From Spartobacteria bacterium (lineage in GTDB: Bacteria; Verrucomicrobiota; Verrucomicrobiia; Chthoniobacterales; Terrimicrobiaceae), in contig CANKXQ010000073.1 in the NCBI GenBank assembly GCA_947487745.1, positions 1 to 6,882 on the forward strand: DNA of 6,882 nt, given 5' to 3'. Positions 1-6,292 of this stretch are shown piece by piece. Position 1 is the stretch's first letter. Every line of letters begins with the position of its first letter. The notes beneath the pieces were generated by a model that was not told the DNA's origin, did no database searches, and worked only from the letters and a program-made list of their open reading frames with translations. The position numbers and the translations under genes were made by a program.

Positions 1-241
1 GATGACTACTGACATATCCTTTGTCTTTCTGTGGCGCGAAGTCCGTTTCGCTGGCGGGCCGCTTTGGTTGAGTGTTCGACCTCACTCGGGGAGATTTTCT
101 CCGTCCTTTAATTATCGGCAGACATTAAATCGGACTTTAGCTTTTTTTGCGATTGGCATTCATCGTGTATGCGCAGTGAACTTTTTCCATGGTTGCTTTT
201 CCGGCGTTGGGGACTATACGGAAGGGGGAACCAAGCGTTTT
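1..241. other. Upstream region without a supportable gene
   Basis: One forward frame stays open from base 2 into the Bax-inhibitor gene, but its translation (many Phe, Arg and Trp, no family resemblance) does not look like protein and precedes a normal BI-1 N-terminus, so I read it as non-coding leader. It contains a small perfect hairpin (90-102, GGAGA/TCTCC with a 3-nt loop), a weaker one (36-51), and an AT-rich stretch near 105-150 that could host a promoter. No -35/-10 pair is good enough to call. The end of an upstream gene is not visible. Confidence 0.5.
221..228 (+). promoter_or_regulatory. Candidate ribosome binding site of the BI-1 gene
   Basis: A purine run, GAAGGGGG, lies upstream of the ATG at 242. 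The spacing of 13 bases is longer than the usual 5-9, so the match is imperfect. It still favours the start at 242 over the open frame extending to base 2. Confidence 0.4.
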
Positions 242-931
242 ATGAACTCACCCACCACAATGCCTGTCAGTGAACTTCCTGCGGAGGCTCGCGGGGCTTT
301 TCTTGTCCGCACATACAGCCACCTTGCCTTGGCGATTGCTCTTTTTGTGGGGATCGAGGTTTGGTTTTTCAATACCGGGATTGCGAATACGATTGTGCAG
401 GCCTTCGACAGCGTGTCGTGGCTGATTGTGCTTGGCGGCTTTATGCTTCTGTCTTGGCTGGCGACTTTTCTGGCGAATCCCTCGATCTCACGGCCGCTGC
501 AATATCTCGGGCTGGTGATGTATGTTTTCCTGCAGGCGGTTATCACCGTCCCGCTTCTTGATATTGCGAACCAGACCGCACCTGGAGTCATTGCCAGCGC
601 TGCGCAGGCCACGCTCGGAGGGTTCTTCTTACTGACGGCTGTTGTAGTGACAACTCGGAAAGATTTTTCGTTCCTGCGAACATTCCTCATCTGGGGTGGC
701 TTGCTGGGGCTTGCGGCGATCGTGTGTGCAGTGCTTTTCCAATTCGATCTTGGCACATGGTTTTCGGTGGGGATGGTCGCCCTTGCCGGGGCATCGATCC
801 TCTACACGACATCCTCGATCATGCGCGACTACCCTGAGAATGCGGATCTCTCGGCCGCCATCCAGTTATTTGCCGCCGTGGCGATGATGTTCTGGTATAT
901 GTTGCGTCTCTTCATGGGATCGCGCCGCTAA
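242..931 (+). CDS. Bax inhibitor-1 / YccA-family 7-TM membrane protein
   Basis: This 229-residue protein has the BI-1 (TMBIM/UPF0005) layout: a short polar N-terminus with the Arg-Gly-Ala-Phe-Leu-x-Arg-x-Tyr entry to the first helix (residues 17-25), then about seven hydrophobic segments near 28-45, 57-78, 88-108, 118-137, 145-166, 173-190 and 204-225. Members are inner-membrane proteins; the best-studied bacterial homologue, YetJ, is a pH-sensitive calcium leak channel, and E. coli YccA modulates FtsH. The signature near the sixth helix is ILYTTSSI (186-193) where the family normally has LYDTS, and the last helix has LFAAVAMMF (209-217) where the family has a LYLDxxNLF-like motif. Both sensor aspartates are therefore absent. 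The start at 242 gives normal family length; an in-frame extension to base 2 looks non-coding. The permease gene follows after 23 bp, so co-transcription is possible. Family call is secure; function is not. Confidence 0.88.
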   Translation: MNSPTTMPVSELPAEARGAFLVRTYSHLALAIALFVGIEVWFFNTGIANTIVQAFDSVSWLIVLGGFMLLSWLATFLANPSISRPLQYLGLVMYVFLQAVITVPLLDIANQTAPGVIASAAQATLGGFFLLTAVVVTTRKDFSFLRTFLIWGGLLGLAAIVCAVLFQFDLGTWFSVGMVALAGASILYTTSSIMRDYPENADLSAAIQLFAAVAMMFWYMLRLFMGSRR

Positions 932-954
932 GTGTGTAGCGCCCTTCCGCTGCG

Positions 955-2088
955 ATGCTAAATATCGCGCTCAAGATGCTGTTTCGCGACAGCGCGAAAT
1001 ACGCGATGCTCGTTTGTGGCCTCGCCTTTTGCTCGCTGCTCATGTGTCAGCAGTCATCGGTCTTTTGCGGCCTGATGATGTGGACGACGGCTACGGTGCG
1101 AAACATTGGCGCGCCGGTGTGGGTGGTGGATGCCAAAGTCGAGCAGGCGAACGAGGTCATCCCGATGCGGCAGATCGAGGTTGATCGCGTGCGGAGTGTC
1201 CAGGGCGTGGCATGGGCTGTTCCTCTCTACATCGGCATCGAGCAGGCTCGCCTCGGCGACGGATCTTTTCAAAATGTGCAAGTCGTCGGCCTGGATACAG
1301 GCACGCTGACTGGACGGCCGATGAATATGACGGCAGGACGCATCGAGGATTTGAGGTTGCCCGACTCGGTAGTGGTCGATCAGGTAGCGGTGGAAAAATT
1401 CCGCCGCAAGGGCATCAAGATCGAGCTTGGGACGACATTTGAGATCAATGACAAAGCTGCTCGCGTCGTCGGAATTTGCCGAGTGAGCCGGAGTTTCCTT
1501 GGACAGCCATACATCTACACGACTTATGACAGGGCTCTGCAATACGCGAAACCCTCGCGCAAACAACTCAGCTACGTGTTGGCTGCACCGATGCCTGGAA
1601 TCTCCGCCAAGGAACTGGCGGCGCGCATCGACAAGCTCGATGGCGTGCGGGCGATCGAGCGCGACGACCTCTTCTGGATGACAATCCGCTGGTATATAAA
1701 AAACACTGGTATCCCCATTTCCTTTGGCACGGTGGTAATCCTCGGCCTGATCGTCGGCGTGGCGATTGCCGGGCAGACATTCTACCTTTTCGTCCACGAC
1801 AACCTTCGTTTTCTGGCCGCATTCAAAGCGATGGGTGCCCGCAATTCGACCCTCGCCGCGATGGTTCTGGCGCAGGCTTTTTCCGTGGGATTCATAGGCT
1901 ATGGAATCGGCGTGGGATTGGCCGCGTGGTTCGGAAACACCGTTCTCGCGAAAGAGGCACCGCCCTTTTTCATGCCTTGGCAAGTGCCGGCATTCGTCGC
2001 CTGCGTGATCCTTTTCATTTGCTCCTTCTCCGCCCTCATCGGCCTCGCAAAAGTGATGCGCCTCGAACCTGCGGTCGTCTTCCGATGA
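955..2088 (+). CDS. ABC transporter permease, FtsX/MacB-DevC type
   Basis: This is the 377-residue inner-membrane subunit of an ABC exporter. One N-terminal membrane segment (about 17-43) is followed by a large periplasmic MacB-like domain (about 45-250), then three C-terminal helices (about 256-280, 300-328, 343-366), the 4-TM topology of the FtsX/MacB/LolC superfamily. The cytoplasmic coupling motif FLAAFKAMGA (287-296) after the second helix and the C-terminal RLEPAVVFR (369-377) are typical of FtsX-domain proteins. The length and the single-FtsX arrangement resemble DevC of cyanobacterial DevBCA. Such permeases do not pass substrate through a channel; they drive a periplasmic pump by mechanotransmission. 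No Shine-Dalgarno precedes the ATG. Its TGA overlaps the ATPase start as ATGA, implying translational coupling. The N-terminal part is unusually Cys/Met-rich (Cys21, 26, 31, 38). Substrate is unknown. Confidence 0.9.
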   Translation: MLNIALKMLFRDSAKYAMLVCGLAFCSLLMCQQSSVFCGLMMWTTATVRNIGAPVWVVDAKVEQANEVIPMRQIEVDRVRSVQGVAWAVPLYIGIEQARLGDGSFQNVQVVGLDTGTLTGRPMNMTAGRIEDLRLPDSVVVDQVAVEKFRRKGIKIELGTTFEINDKAARVVGICRVSRSFLGQPYIYTTYDRALQYAKPSRKQLSYVLAAPMPGISAKELAARIDKLDGVRAIERDDLFWMTIRWYIKNTGIPISFGTVVILGLIVGVAIAGQTFYLFVHDNLRFLAAFKAMGARNSTLAAMVLAQAFSVGFIGYGIGVGLAAWFGNTVLAKEAPPFFMPWQVPAFVACVILFICSFSALIGLAKVMRLEPAVVFR

Positions 2089-2798
2089 ACAACAAAATCG
2101 CAGTCCGCGTCGAGAATGTGGTGAAAAGCTTCAGCGGCGGCGACTCGCGCGTTTTTGCACTCAAAGGCGCCAGCTTGGAGGCGAGATTCGGGGAGATTCT
2201 CATGATCGTCGGTCCCTCGGGTTGCGGAAAAACAACGCTCCTGAGTGTGATCTGCGGCACACTGAAGTTCGAGGAAGGCAAAATCACCGTCTTCGACAAG
2301 GACCTCGGAAAAATGCGTAACGGAGAGATCACACGCTTCCGCCGCGAGAACATCGGCTTCATTTTCCAGCAATTCAATCTCATCCCCACACTCACCGCAG
2401 TGGAGAATGTTTCGATTCCACTCATCCTTCAAGGCAGGCCAACTGCCGAGGCGGAGAAAAAAGCCCGCGCCGTCCTCGAGGAGGTCGGGCTGGGGGAGAA
2501 ATTCAAATCCTACCCGAACCAACTCTCCGGCGGGCAGCAGCAGCGCGTGGCCATTTCGCGTGCGCTTGTGCATGAGCCGCGCTTGATCATCTGCGACGAG
2601 CCTACGGCCGCGCTGGATTCCGCGAGCGGACACAAAACGCTCGAACTCCTCAAAGCCAGCGCACTGAAACCCGACCGCTGCGTCATCATTGTCACACACG
2701 ACAGCCGCATTTATCCATTTGCCGACCGCATCGTTCAGATGGACGATGGACATGTGATCGGCCACTTCGACGACCATACCCAACTCCAGCATGCCTAA
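2085..2798 (+). CDS. ABC transporter ATP-binding protein, LolD/MacB/DevA-like
   Basis: This 237-residue cytoplasmic ATPase powers the adjacent permease. All nucleotide-binding motifs are intact: Walker [10 protein letters not shown] (43-51), Q-loop FQQFNL (94-99), ABC signature [15 protein letters not shown] (147-161), Walker [13 protein letters not shown] (167-178) and the switch histidine in VTHD (H205). The signature with three glutamines and the short single-domain length are characteristic of the exporter-type LolD/MacB/DevA subfamily rather than importers. The start at 2085 is chosen because it overlaps the permease stop (ATGA) and places the first beta strand ([11 protein letters not shown]) at the N-terminus, as in the family; the frame is open upstream to 1926 but that part lies inside the permease gene and has no family counterpart. 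No Shine-Dalgarno is visible, consistent with translation coupled to the upstream gene. The gene end overlaps the fusion-protein start by 8 bp. Confidence 0.95.
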   Translation: MNNKIAVRVENVVKSFSGGDSRVFALKGASLEARFGEILMIVGPSGCGKTTLLSVICGTLKFEEGKITVFDKDLGKMRNGEITRFRRENIGFIFQQFNLIPTLTAVENVSIPLILQGRPTAEAEKKARAVLEEVGLGEKFKSYPNQLSGGQQQRVAISRALVHEPRLIICDEPTAALDSASGHKTLELLKASALKPDRCVIIVTHDSRIYPFADRIVQMDDGHVIGHFDDHTQLQHA

Positions 2799-3711
2799 GC
2801 GCCTTTCCTTCTATATCGCACTCGCCGGGATCATTGCCGTGACGCTCCTCGTTTTGCGCCTGCGCGAAAGCGGCCCAACGCCTCAACCGCTCGTTCCTCC
2901 CCCACAATCGCCTTACGCCGACTCCATCGGGGGCCGGGGCCTCGTAGAAAGCGTGAATGAAAATGTCCGCATCGCACCGGCCACCTCCGGCCTGATTCGC
3001 GAAGTCGCGGTAAAAGTGGGTGACAAGGTTTCCAAGGACGATGTGCTTTTCGCAATGGACGACCGCGACGCCCTCTCGCAGGTGAAAGTGCAAGAAGCCC
3101 AAGTCGCCGTGCTCGAAGCCCAAGTCGCGACTTCCCAAACCATCGTCGCCGACCGCAAAGACCAGCTCGACCGCTCCACCCGCCTGCGGGAAAAAAATGT
3201 CTCCAGCGAAGACGAAGCCAAACGCAACCTCTTCGCCTGGCAGGCAGCCGACCGCCAACTTCAGAGCACGCTGGCCGACCTGAACCTCGCCCGCGCCCGC
3301 CTCGCCGACGCCCGCGTGCGACTTGATCTACTCACGATCCGCTCCCCGCGCGACGGCACTGTCCTCCAAGTCAATATCCGGCCCGGTGAATACACGATGG
3401 TGAATGCCGCCGAACCAGCCATCCTCCTCGGCGACATTTCGCAGCTCCAGCTCCGCGTTGATGTGGATGAATCCGATGCGCCGTCCATCCGCGAAGGCTG
3501 CACTGGCGTTGCCTTCCTCAAAGGCTCGCGGGAAAAATCCGTGCCGCTCGAATTCGTTCGCATCGAACCCTACATCCTCCCAAAAAAATCCCTCTCCGGC
3601 GAAAGCACCGAGCGCGTGGATACACGCGTGCTACAAATTATTTTCCGGTTCAAAAACCCCGCTTTCCCCGTCTATGTGGGGCAGCAGATGGATGTTTTCC
3701 TTCAAGAGTAG
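2791..3711 (+). CDS. HlyD/DevB-type periplasmic membrane-fusion protein
   Basis: This 306-residue adaptor links the ABC pump to an outer-membrane channel. It has a short basic N-terminus, one membrane anchor (about 7-23), a proline-rich linker (29-41), the first half of a biotinyl-lipoyl domain (about 58-90, with APATSGLIREVAVKVGDKV), an alpha-helical hairpin (about 91-180) rich in Ala, Gln, Glu and Arg, the second lipoyl half (LTIRSPRDGTVLQVNIRPGE, 181-200), then a beta-barrel domain (about 210-306). The hairpin is only about 90 residues, short for HlyD but normal for DevB/MacA-like adaptors. The first arm contains an exact heptad repeat, EAQVAVL followed by EAQVATS (102-115). The start overlaps the ATPase gene by 8 bp, with no Shine-Dalgarno, so coupled translation is likely. 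No TolC-type gene follows. Confidence 0.9.
   Translation: MPKRLSFYIALAGIIAVTLLVLRLRESGPTPQPLVPPPQSPYADSIGGRGLVESVNENVRIAPATSGLIREVAVKVGDKVSKDDVLFAMDDRDALSQVKVQEAQVAVLEAQVATSQTIVADRKDQLDRSTRLREKNVSSEDEAKRNLFAWQAADRQLQSTLADLNLARARLADARVRLDLLTIRSPRDGTVLQVNIRPGEYTMVNAAEPAILLGDISQLQLRVDVDESDAPSIREGCTGVAFLKGSREKSVPLEFVRIEPYILPKKSLSGESTERVDTRVLQIIFRFKNPAFPVYVGQQMDVFLQE
3094..3128 (+). repeat. 21-bp-spaced direct repeat encoding a coiled-coil heptad
   Basis: The 14-mer GAAGCCCAAGTCGC occurs at 3094-3107 and again at 3115-3128, exactly 21 bp apart, which is seven codons. It encodes two successive EAQVA heptads in the helical hairpin of the membrane-fusion protein. The identical codons suggest a recent duplication or strong codon constraint. 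Confidence 0.7.
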
Positions 3712-3820
3712 GTCTTCTCCTTATTGAGCTGACCGACGCAATGCGATTGTAACAACTTCGTAGCTTTCGTCTTGTTTACTCCCATTCAAGGCGGCATAGG
3801 AAAAAGCTCTCACACCAAAC
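3712..3820 (+). other. Intergenic gap before the porin gene, probable promoter region
   Basis: This 109-bp gap separates the exporter operon from the porin gene. It is more AT-rich than its flanks and should carry the porin promoter if that gene is transcribed separately. The only candidate boxes are weak (for example TTGTTT at 3772 and CATAGG at 3795, 17 bp apart, three matches each), so none is called. There is no clear intrinsic terminator for the exporter operon; a purine run AGGAAAAAG at 3798-3806 is too far from the ATG at 3821 to be a standard ribosome binding site. Confidence 0.35.
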
Positions 3821-5356
3821 ATGAAAAGCCATCTCTCCATGGGGCGAAGCATCGTCTCCTATGTGTTACCTGTTGCCGTTTTGTTGACAGGAGTCCATCC
3901 CGTCACAGTCCAAGCTCAAACATCCAACCCCGCCACCCCGCGACCGATCCCGAGAGGGCCTATTGAAGTCAACTCCGGTCAGGTTCTAACAGGAACCACA
4001 GGCGCGGTCTCGGGGCGCCGCGCCACACCGACAGATACTAAAGGCGAAAGCGCGACCGAGAAATGGTGGCAAGGAAAAGGCCTGCTTGCCGGAAGCGGCA
4101 ATCCGCTCTTCGACGCCCGCGCCTCACTCGCAGATAGGGGATTGAGCTTCACCGGAAGCTACCAGGGCGCGTTCTTCGGCGTGGTGGACAGCCAGAACGG
4201 CTCACGCGGGTTCTGGGACGAGCAAATCAATTTCGGTTCGGAGCTGAACTTTGGAAAACTCCTCAATTCCGACGATCTCAAGGGTCTCGTTGGATTTGCG
4301 AATTTTCGCTACCGCGATGCCTTTCCCGAATCGAACGCCAACCAATTCGTGGAGGCGAATTCGATGTTCAGCCCGACAAACTGGCAATCGGGCACACAAT
4401 TTCGCGTGATGAGTTTCGGTCTCGAAGCGGGGACAAGCGAACTGCTCGCGATCAAGGACATGGTGGTGCTGCGCGCCGGTTGGCTGCAACCCCAGAAGGA
4501 ATTTTTGGATCAACCCCTGTCGAAATTGTTTCTTAACAATGCCGTGAACAGCGCCAAGGGCGTGGGTGGTAACATTCCCTTCGGCTCCAGTTTCTCAACA
4601 TGGGGCGGCACGCTCAATGTGAAGCTGCACGACACCGTGTATGTGAAGAATGGTTTGTTCATGTCTTACCCGCAGTCCACCTCCTCCACCAACCACGGAC
4701 TGGCCTATCAGGGCTTTGGTCCCAACACCGACCTCAACGGCCTTTTCTACATGGGCGAGGCGGGATACACACCTAAGATTGGCAAATCGAAGCTCGAGGG
4801 CCGCTACGCCTTCGGCGGTTACTTTTATGGAACGCCCGAGGGACAAACCAAAAGCTGGAATGGCACCGAGGCACCCGGACGCTATGGATTTTACTTCCAA
4901 GCGGATCAGATGCTCTACCGCGAGCCTTCAAGCGAAGCCGCTCCTGCAAAATCGCAGACCGCCTCGGACGGAAAGAGCTTCAAAGAAGTCGCGCCAGTCG
5001 AGAAAGCCTCCCTCTCCAAGCAAGGACTCCATACATTCAACCTGATTTCGATGGCTCCGGGCTATGCGAAGGCCAATCAATTTCCGTTCTACTTCCAGAG
5101 CGGATTGGTTTACACGGGCCTGATCCCAGCGCGCGACAAGGATCTCACGATGGTTTCTATCGCCTATGGTGCCTACCAGGGTGATGTTTACTCACCCTCT
5201 AAAAGCTACACCGCAGTGCTTGAGGGTGGCTACCGTTTCCAGATCAACGGCTGGTCCTATGTGCAGCCCTTCGTTCAATACTTTGCTCGGCCAAATGGAA
5301 CGCAGGAAGTCGCCAATGCAACAGTGCTTGGATTCCTAACCGGCTTGGTTTTCTAA
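3821..5356 (+). CDS. OprB-family (carbohydrate-selective) outer-membrane porin
   Basis: This 511-residue protein is a predicted outer-membrane beta-barrel. A signal peptide (1-32; hydrophobic core about 11-23; probable cleavage after VQA) is followed by a Pro/Thr/Gly-rich linker (33-80). The OprB-like domain then begins with WWQGKGLLAGSGNPLFDARASLADRGLSF-like sequence (82-110), matching the family pattern of a short Trp-rich start and a helix ending in a 'DRGL/DKGI' turn. Further family traits are alternating strands, FRVMSFGLEAG (195-204), the ADQMLYRE motif (361-368), and a terminal strand ending in Phe511, the usual BAM signal. OprB proteins let sugars diffuse into the periplasm; the actual substrate cannot be read here. 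Residues about 369-402 form an Ala/Lys/Glu/Ser-rich low-complexity insertion where OprB usually moves directly to the next strand. The start at 3821 gives a good signal peptide; Met7 is an alternative. The gene ends 16 bp before a strong terminator. Confidence 0.87.
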   Translation: MKSHLSMGRSIVSYVLPVAVLLTGVHPVTVQAQTSNPATPRPIPRGPIEVNSGQVLTGTTGAVSGRRATPTDTKGESATEKWWQGKGLLAGSGNPLFDARASLADRGLSFTGSYQGAFFGVVDSQNGSRGFWDEQINFGSELNFGKLLNSDDLKGLVGFANFRYRDAFPESNANQFVEANSMFSPTNWQSGTQFRVMSFGLEAGTSELLAIKDMVVLRAGWLQPQKEFLDQPLSKLFLNNAVNSAKGVGGNIPFGSSFSTWGGTLNVKLHDTVYVKNGLFMSYPQSTSSTNHGLAYQGFGPNTDLNGLFYMGEAGYTPKIGKSKLEGRYAFGGYFYGTPEGQTKSWNGTEAPGRYGFYFQADQMLYREPSSEAAPAKSQTASDGKSFKEVAPVEKASLSKQGLHTFNLISMAPGYAKANQFPFYFQSGLVYTGLIPARDKDLTMVSIAYGAYQGDVYSPSKSYTAVLEGGYRFQINGWSYVQPFVQYFARPNGTQEVANATVLGFLTGLVF

Positions 5357-5372
5357 ACAACGCGATTTCATC

Positions 5373-5416
5373 AAACCGCGCTACGGGGCATCGCTCTTCC
5401 GGAGCGCGGTTTTTTT
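5373..5416 (+). terminator. Intrinsic terminator after the porin gene
   Basis: A perfect 10-bp stem pairs AAACCGCGCT (5373-5382) with AGCGCGGTTT (5403-5412). Past an A/G mismatch, CGG (5384-5386) and CCG (5399-5401) can extend it by three pairs. Seven T residues (5410-5416) follow. It lies 16 bp after the porin stop and just before the next gene's leader, so it should separate the two transcription units. Confidence 0.9.
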
Positions 5417-5446
5417 GTGGAATTGACCGCTCGTTGCTTCCCGATT

Positions 5447-5451
5447 AGGAG
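5447..5451 (+). promoter_or_regulatory. Ribosome binding site fixing the start of the chalcone-isomerase-like gene
   Basis: AGGAG lies 10 bases before the ATG at 5462. It selects this start over the in-frame GTG at 5417, which would begin right at the end of the terminator and put 15 residues before the signal peptide. Confidence 0.75.
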
Positions 5452-5461
5452 CCCTTTGACC

Positions 5462-6028
5462 ATGAAACGAAAAAACCTCGGCTGCCTTGCACTCCTGCTT
5501 CTTTCCATCCAAGCCGCTTTTCCTCTGGAAATCCAAGGCGTCCAAGTGCCGCCGCAAGTGAGCGTGAATGGACAGACCCTCGCACTGAATGGCGCGGGCC
5601 TTCGCACCGTGACGATCGCCTTCATTCCGATCAAAGCCTATGTCGCCGCATTCTACACGCCCTCCCCCCTAAAGTCCGAGGAGGCCGTGCTCGCGTCCCC
5701 CGGGTCGATGCAATTCACATTCACTTTTTTAAAATCCGTGAGCCAAGGCCAAGTCACGGATGCATGGCAAAGCCAGATCAAGGCCAGCATGACCTACAGT
5801 TATCCCGGAGTTGAAAAAGACTGCGCCGCCTTTGTGGGAATGTTCGGCGCACTCGCCCAAGGCGGGGTGGAAATGGTTCAACTCATCGGCTCCGAAACAC
5901 GCATCTACGACAGCGGTCAGCTCAAAGGCACAATCCCAGGCCGTGATTTTCAAAAGGCATTTTTGAGCATGTGGTTCGGCTCAAACCCTGTTCAGCAGGA
6001 CTTGCAAGCAGCGCTTTTGGGAAATTAA
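5462..6028 (+). CDS. Secreted chalcone-isomerase-like protein
   Basis: This 188-residue protein has a signal peptide (MKRK, then a Leu-rich core to about residue 17, cleavage near Ala18/Ala19) followed by a family-typical mature start: LEIQGVQVPPQVSVNGQ, LALNGAGLRT (40-49), and the strand IKAYVAAFYTPSP (57-69). The end, RDFQKAFLSMWFGSNPVQQDLQAALLG (161-187), fits the conserved 'F..A.L..W.G..PV...L..ALLG' pattern, so the gene is full length. Bacterial members of this family share the plant chalcone isomerase fold, but their role is not established and flavonoid isomerisation should not be assumed; the eukaryotic non-enzymatic relatives bind fatty acids. The protein should act in the periplasm. 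Cys8 sits at the start of the hydrophobic core, too early for a lipobox, so a lipoprotein is unlikely. It is isolated from the porin by the terminator; no promoter could be identified in the short gap. Confidence 0.8.
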   Translation: MKRKNLGCLALLLLSIQAAFPLEIQGVQVPPQVSVNGQTLALNGAGLRTVTIAFIPIKAYVAAFYTPSPLKSEEAVLASPGSMQFTFTFLKSVSQGQVTDAWQSQIKASMTYSYPGVEKDCAAFVGMFGALAQGGVEMVQLIGSETRIYDSGQLKGTIPGRDFQKAFLSMWFGSNPVQQDLQAALLGN

Positions 6029-6075
6029 TTCCGCTAAAATCGGGGGGGCAAAAAATGAGCGGGATGTGCAAAAAT

Positions 6076-6092
6076 AGTCTGCAGAACAGACT
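6076..6092. repeat. Short perfect inverted repeat upstream of the 57-codon gene
   Basis: AGTCTG (6076-6081) pairs exactly with CAGACT (6087-6092) around a 5-nt loop. It lies 48 bp after the chalcone-isomerase-like stop and 26 bp before the start of the small membrane protein gene. No T-run follows, so it is not a standard terminator. It could be an operator or an mRNA hairpin, or chance; a 6-bp stem is weak evidence. Confidence 0.35.
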
Positions 6093-6105
6093 TATCCAGC
6101 TGCCC

Positions 6106-6109
6106 AGGA
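6106..6109 (+). promoter_or_regulatory. Ribosome binding site of the 57-codon gene
   Basis: AGGA lies 9 bases before the ATG at 6119, in an otherwise AT-rich stretch (ATTTATTATC). In a window where most genes lack a recognisable site, this supports translation of the small ORF. Confidence 0.6.
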
Positions 6110-6118
6110 TTTATTATC

Positions 6119-6292
6119 ATGCGCTGGCTTTTTGACCTACTCATTGACTTGCTCATTCCATGGGGCACACATCGCGATGACCGCTCTATTGTTGGGAAAT
6201 CTCCAATCGACCGCCAGGCCGCTTGGATTGCGCGGGGGCTGTTCATCTTACTAATTGCTACTGTAGTGGCTTATGCACTATGGAATCAATAA
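6119..6292 (+). CDS. Small membrane protein, 57 residues, unknown function
   Basis: I do not recognise a family. The translation starts MRWLFDLLIDLLIPWG, an amphipathic or membrane-dipping N-terminal segment with acidic residues spaced along it. A charged polar middle follows (HRDDRSIVGKSPIDRQ, residues 18-33), then one clear membrane helix (about 36-55, ARGLFILLIATVVAYALW) ending in Asn-Gln. Composition, topology and the AGGA site 9 bases upstream make a real gene likely. Its TAA is immediately followed by the stop of a minus-strand ORF (6293-6460). It is 90 bp downstream of the chalcone-isomerase-like gene with no strong terminator between, so it could share that transcript. The positive-inside rule is ambiguous: Arg2 and the Arg/Lys-rich linker both suggest the linker is cytoplasmic, with the C-terminus in the periplasm. 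Confidence 0.6.
   Translation: MRWLFDLLIDLLIPWGTHRDDRSIVGKSPIDRQAAWIARGLFILLIATVVAYALWNQ

Noticed and set aside
2..241. 80-codon in-frame N-terminal extension of the BI-1 protein
   Set aside because: The extension has no BI-1 counterpart, a composition unlike protein, and the start at 242 gives the normal family N-terminus with a purine run upstream.
1054..1983. Minus-strand open frame of about 309 codons across the permease gene
   Set aside because: It is antisense to a permease with clear family motifs; its product is His/Arg/Asp-rich and has no domain pattern. Long antisense frames are expected from GC-biased codon use.
1926..2084. Upstream in-frame extension of the ATPase into the permease gene
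   Set aside because: It reads Arg/His-rich sequence in a shadow frame of the permease; the ATGA junction at 2085 gives the normal N-terminus.
1899..2792. Minus-strand open frame of about 297 codons across the ATPase gene
   Set aside because: The sense strand encodes every ABC ATPase motif; the antisense product has no recognisable features.
3772..3800. Sigma-70-like promoter TTGTTT-17-CATAGG before the porin
   Set aside because: Each box has only three matches to consensus; the same quality is expected by chance in 109 bp.
5423..5451. Promoter TTGACC-17-TAGGAG before the chalcone-isomerase-like gene
   Set aside because: The -10 box would coincide with the ribosome binding site and leave almost no leader; the -10 match is poor.
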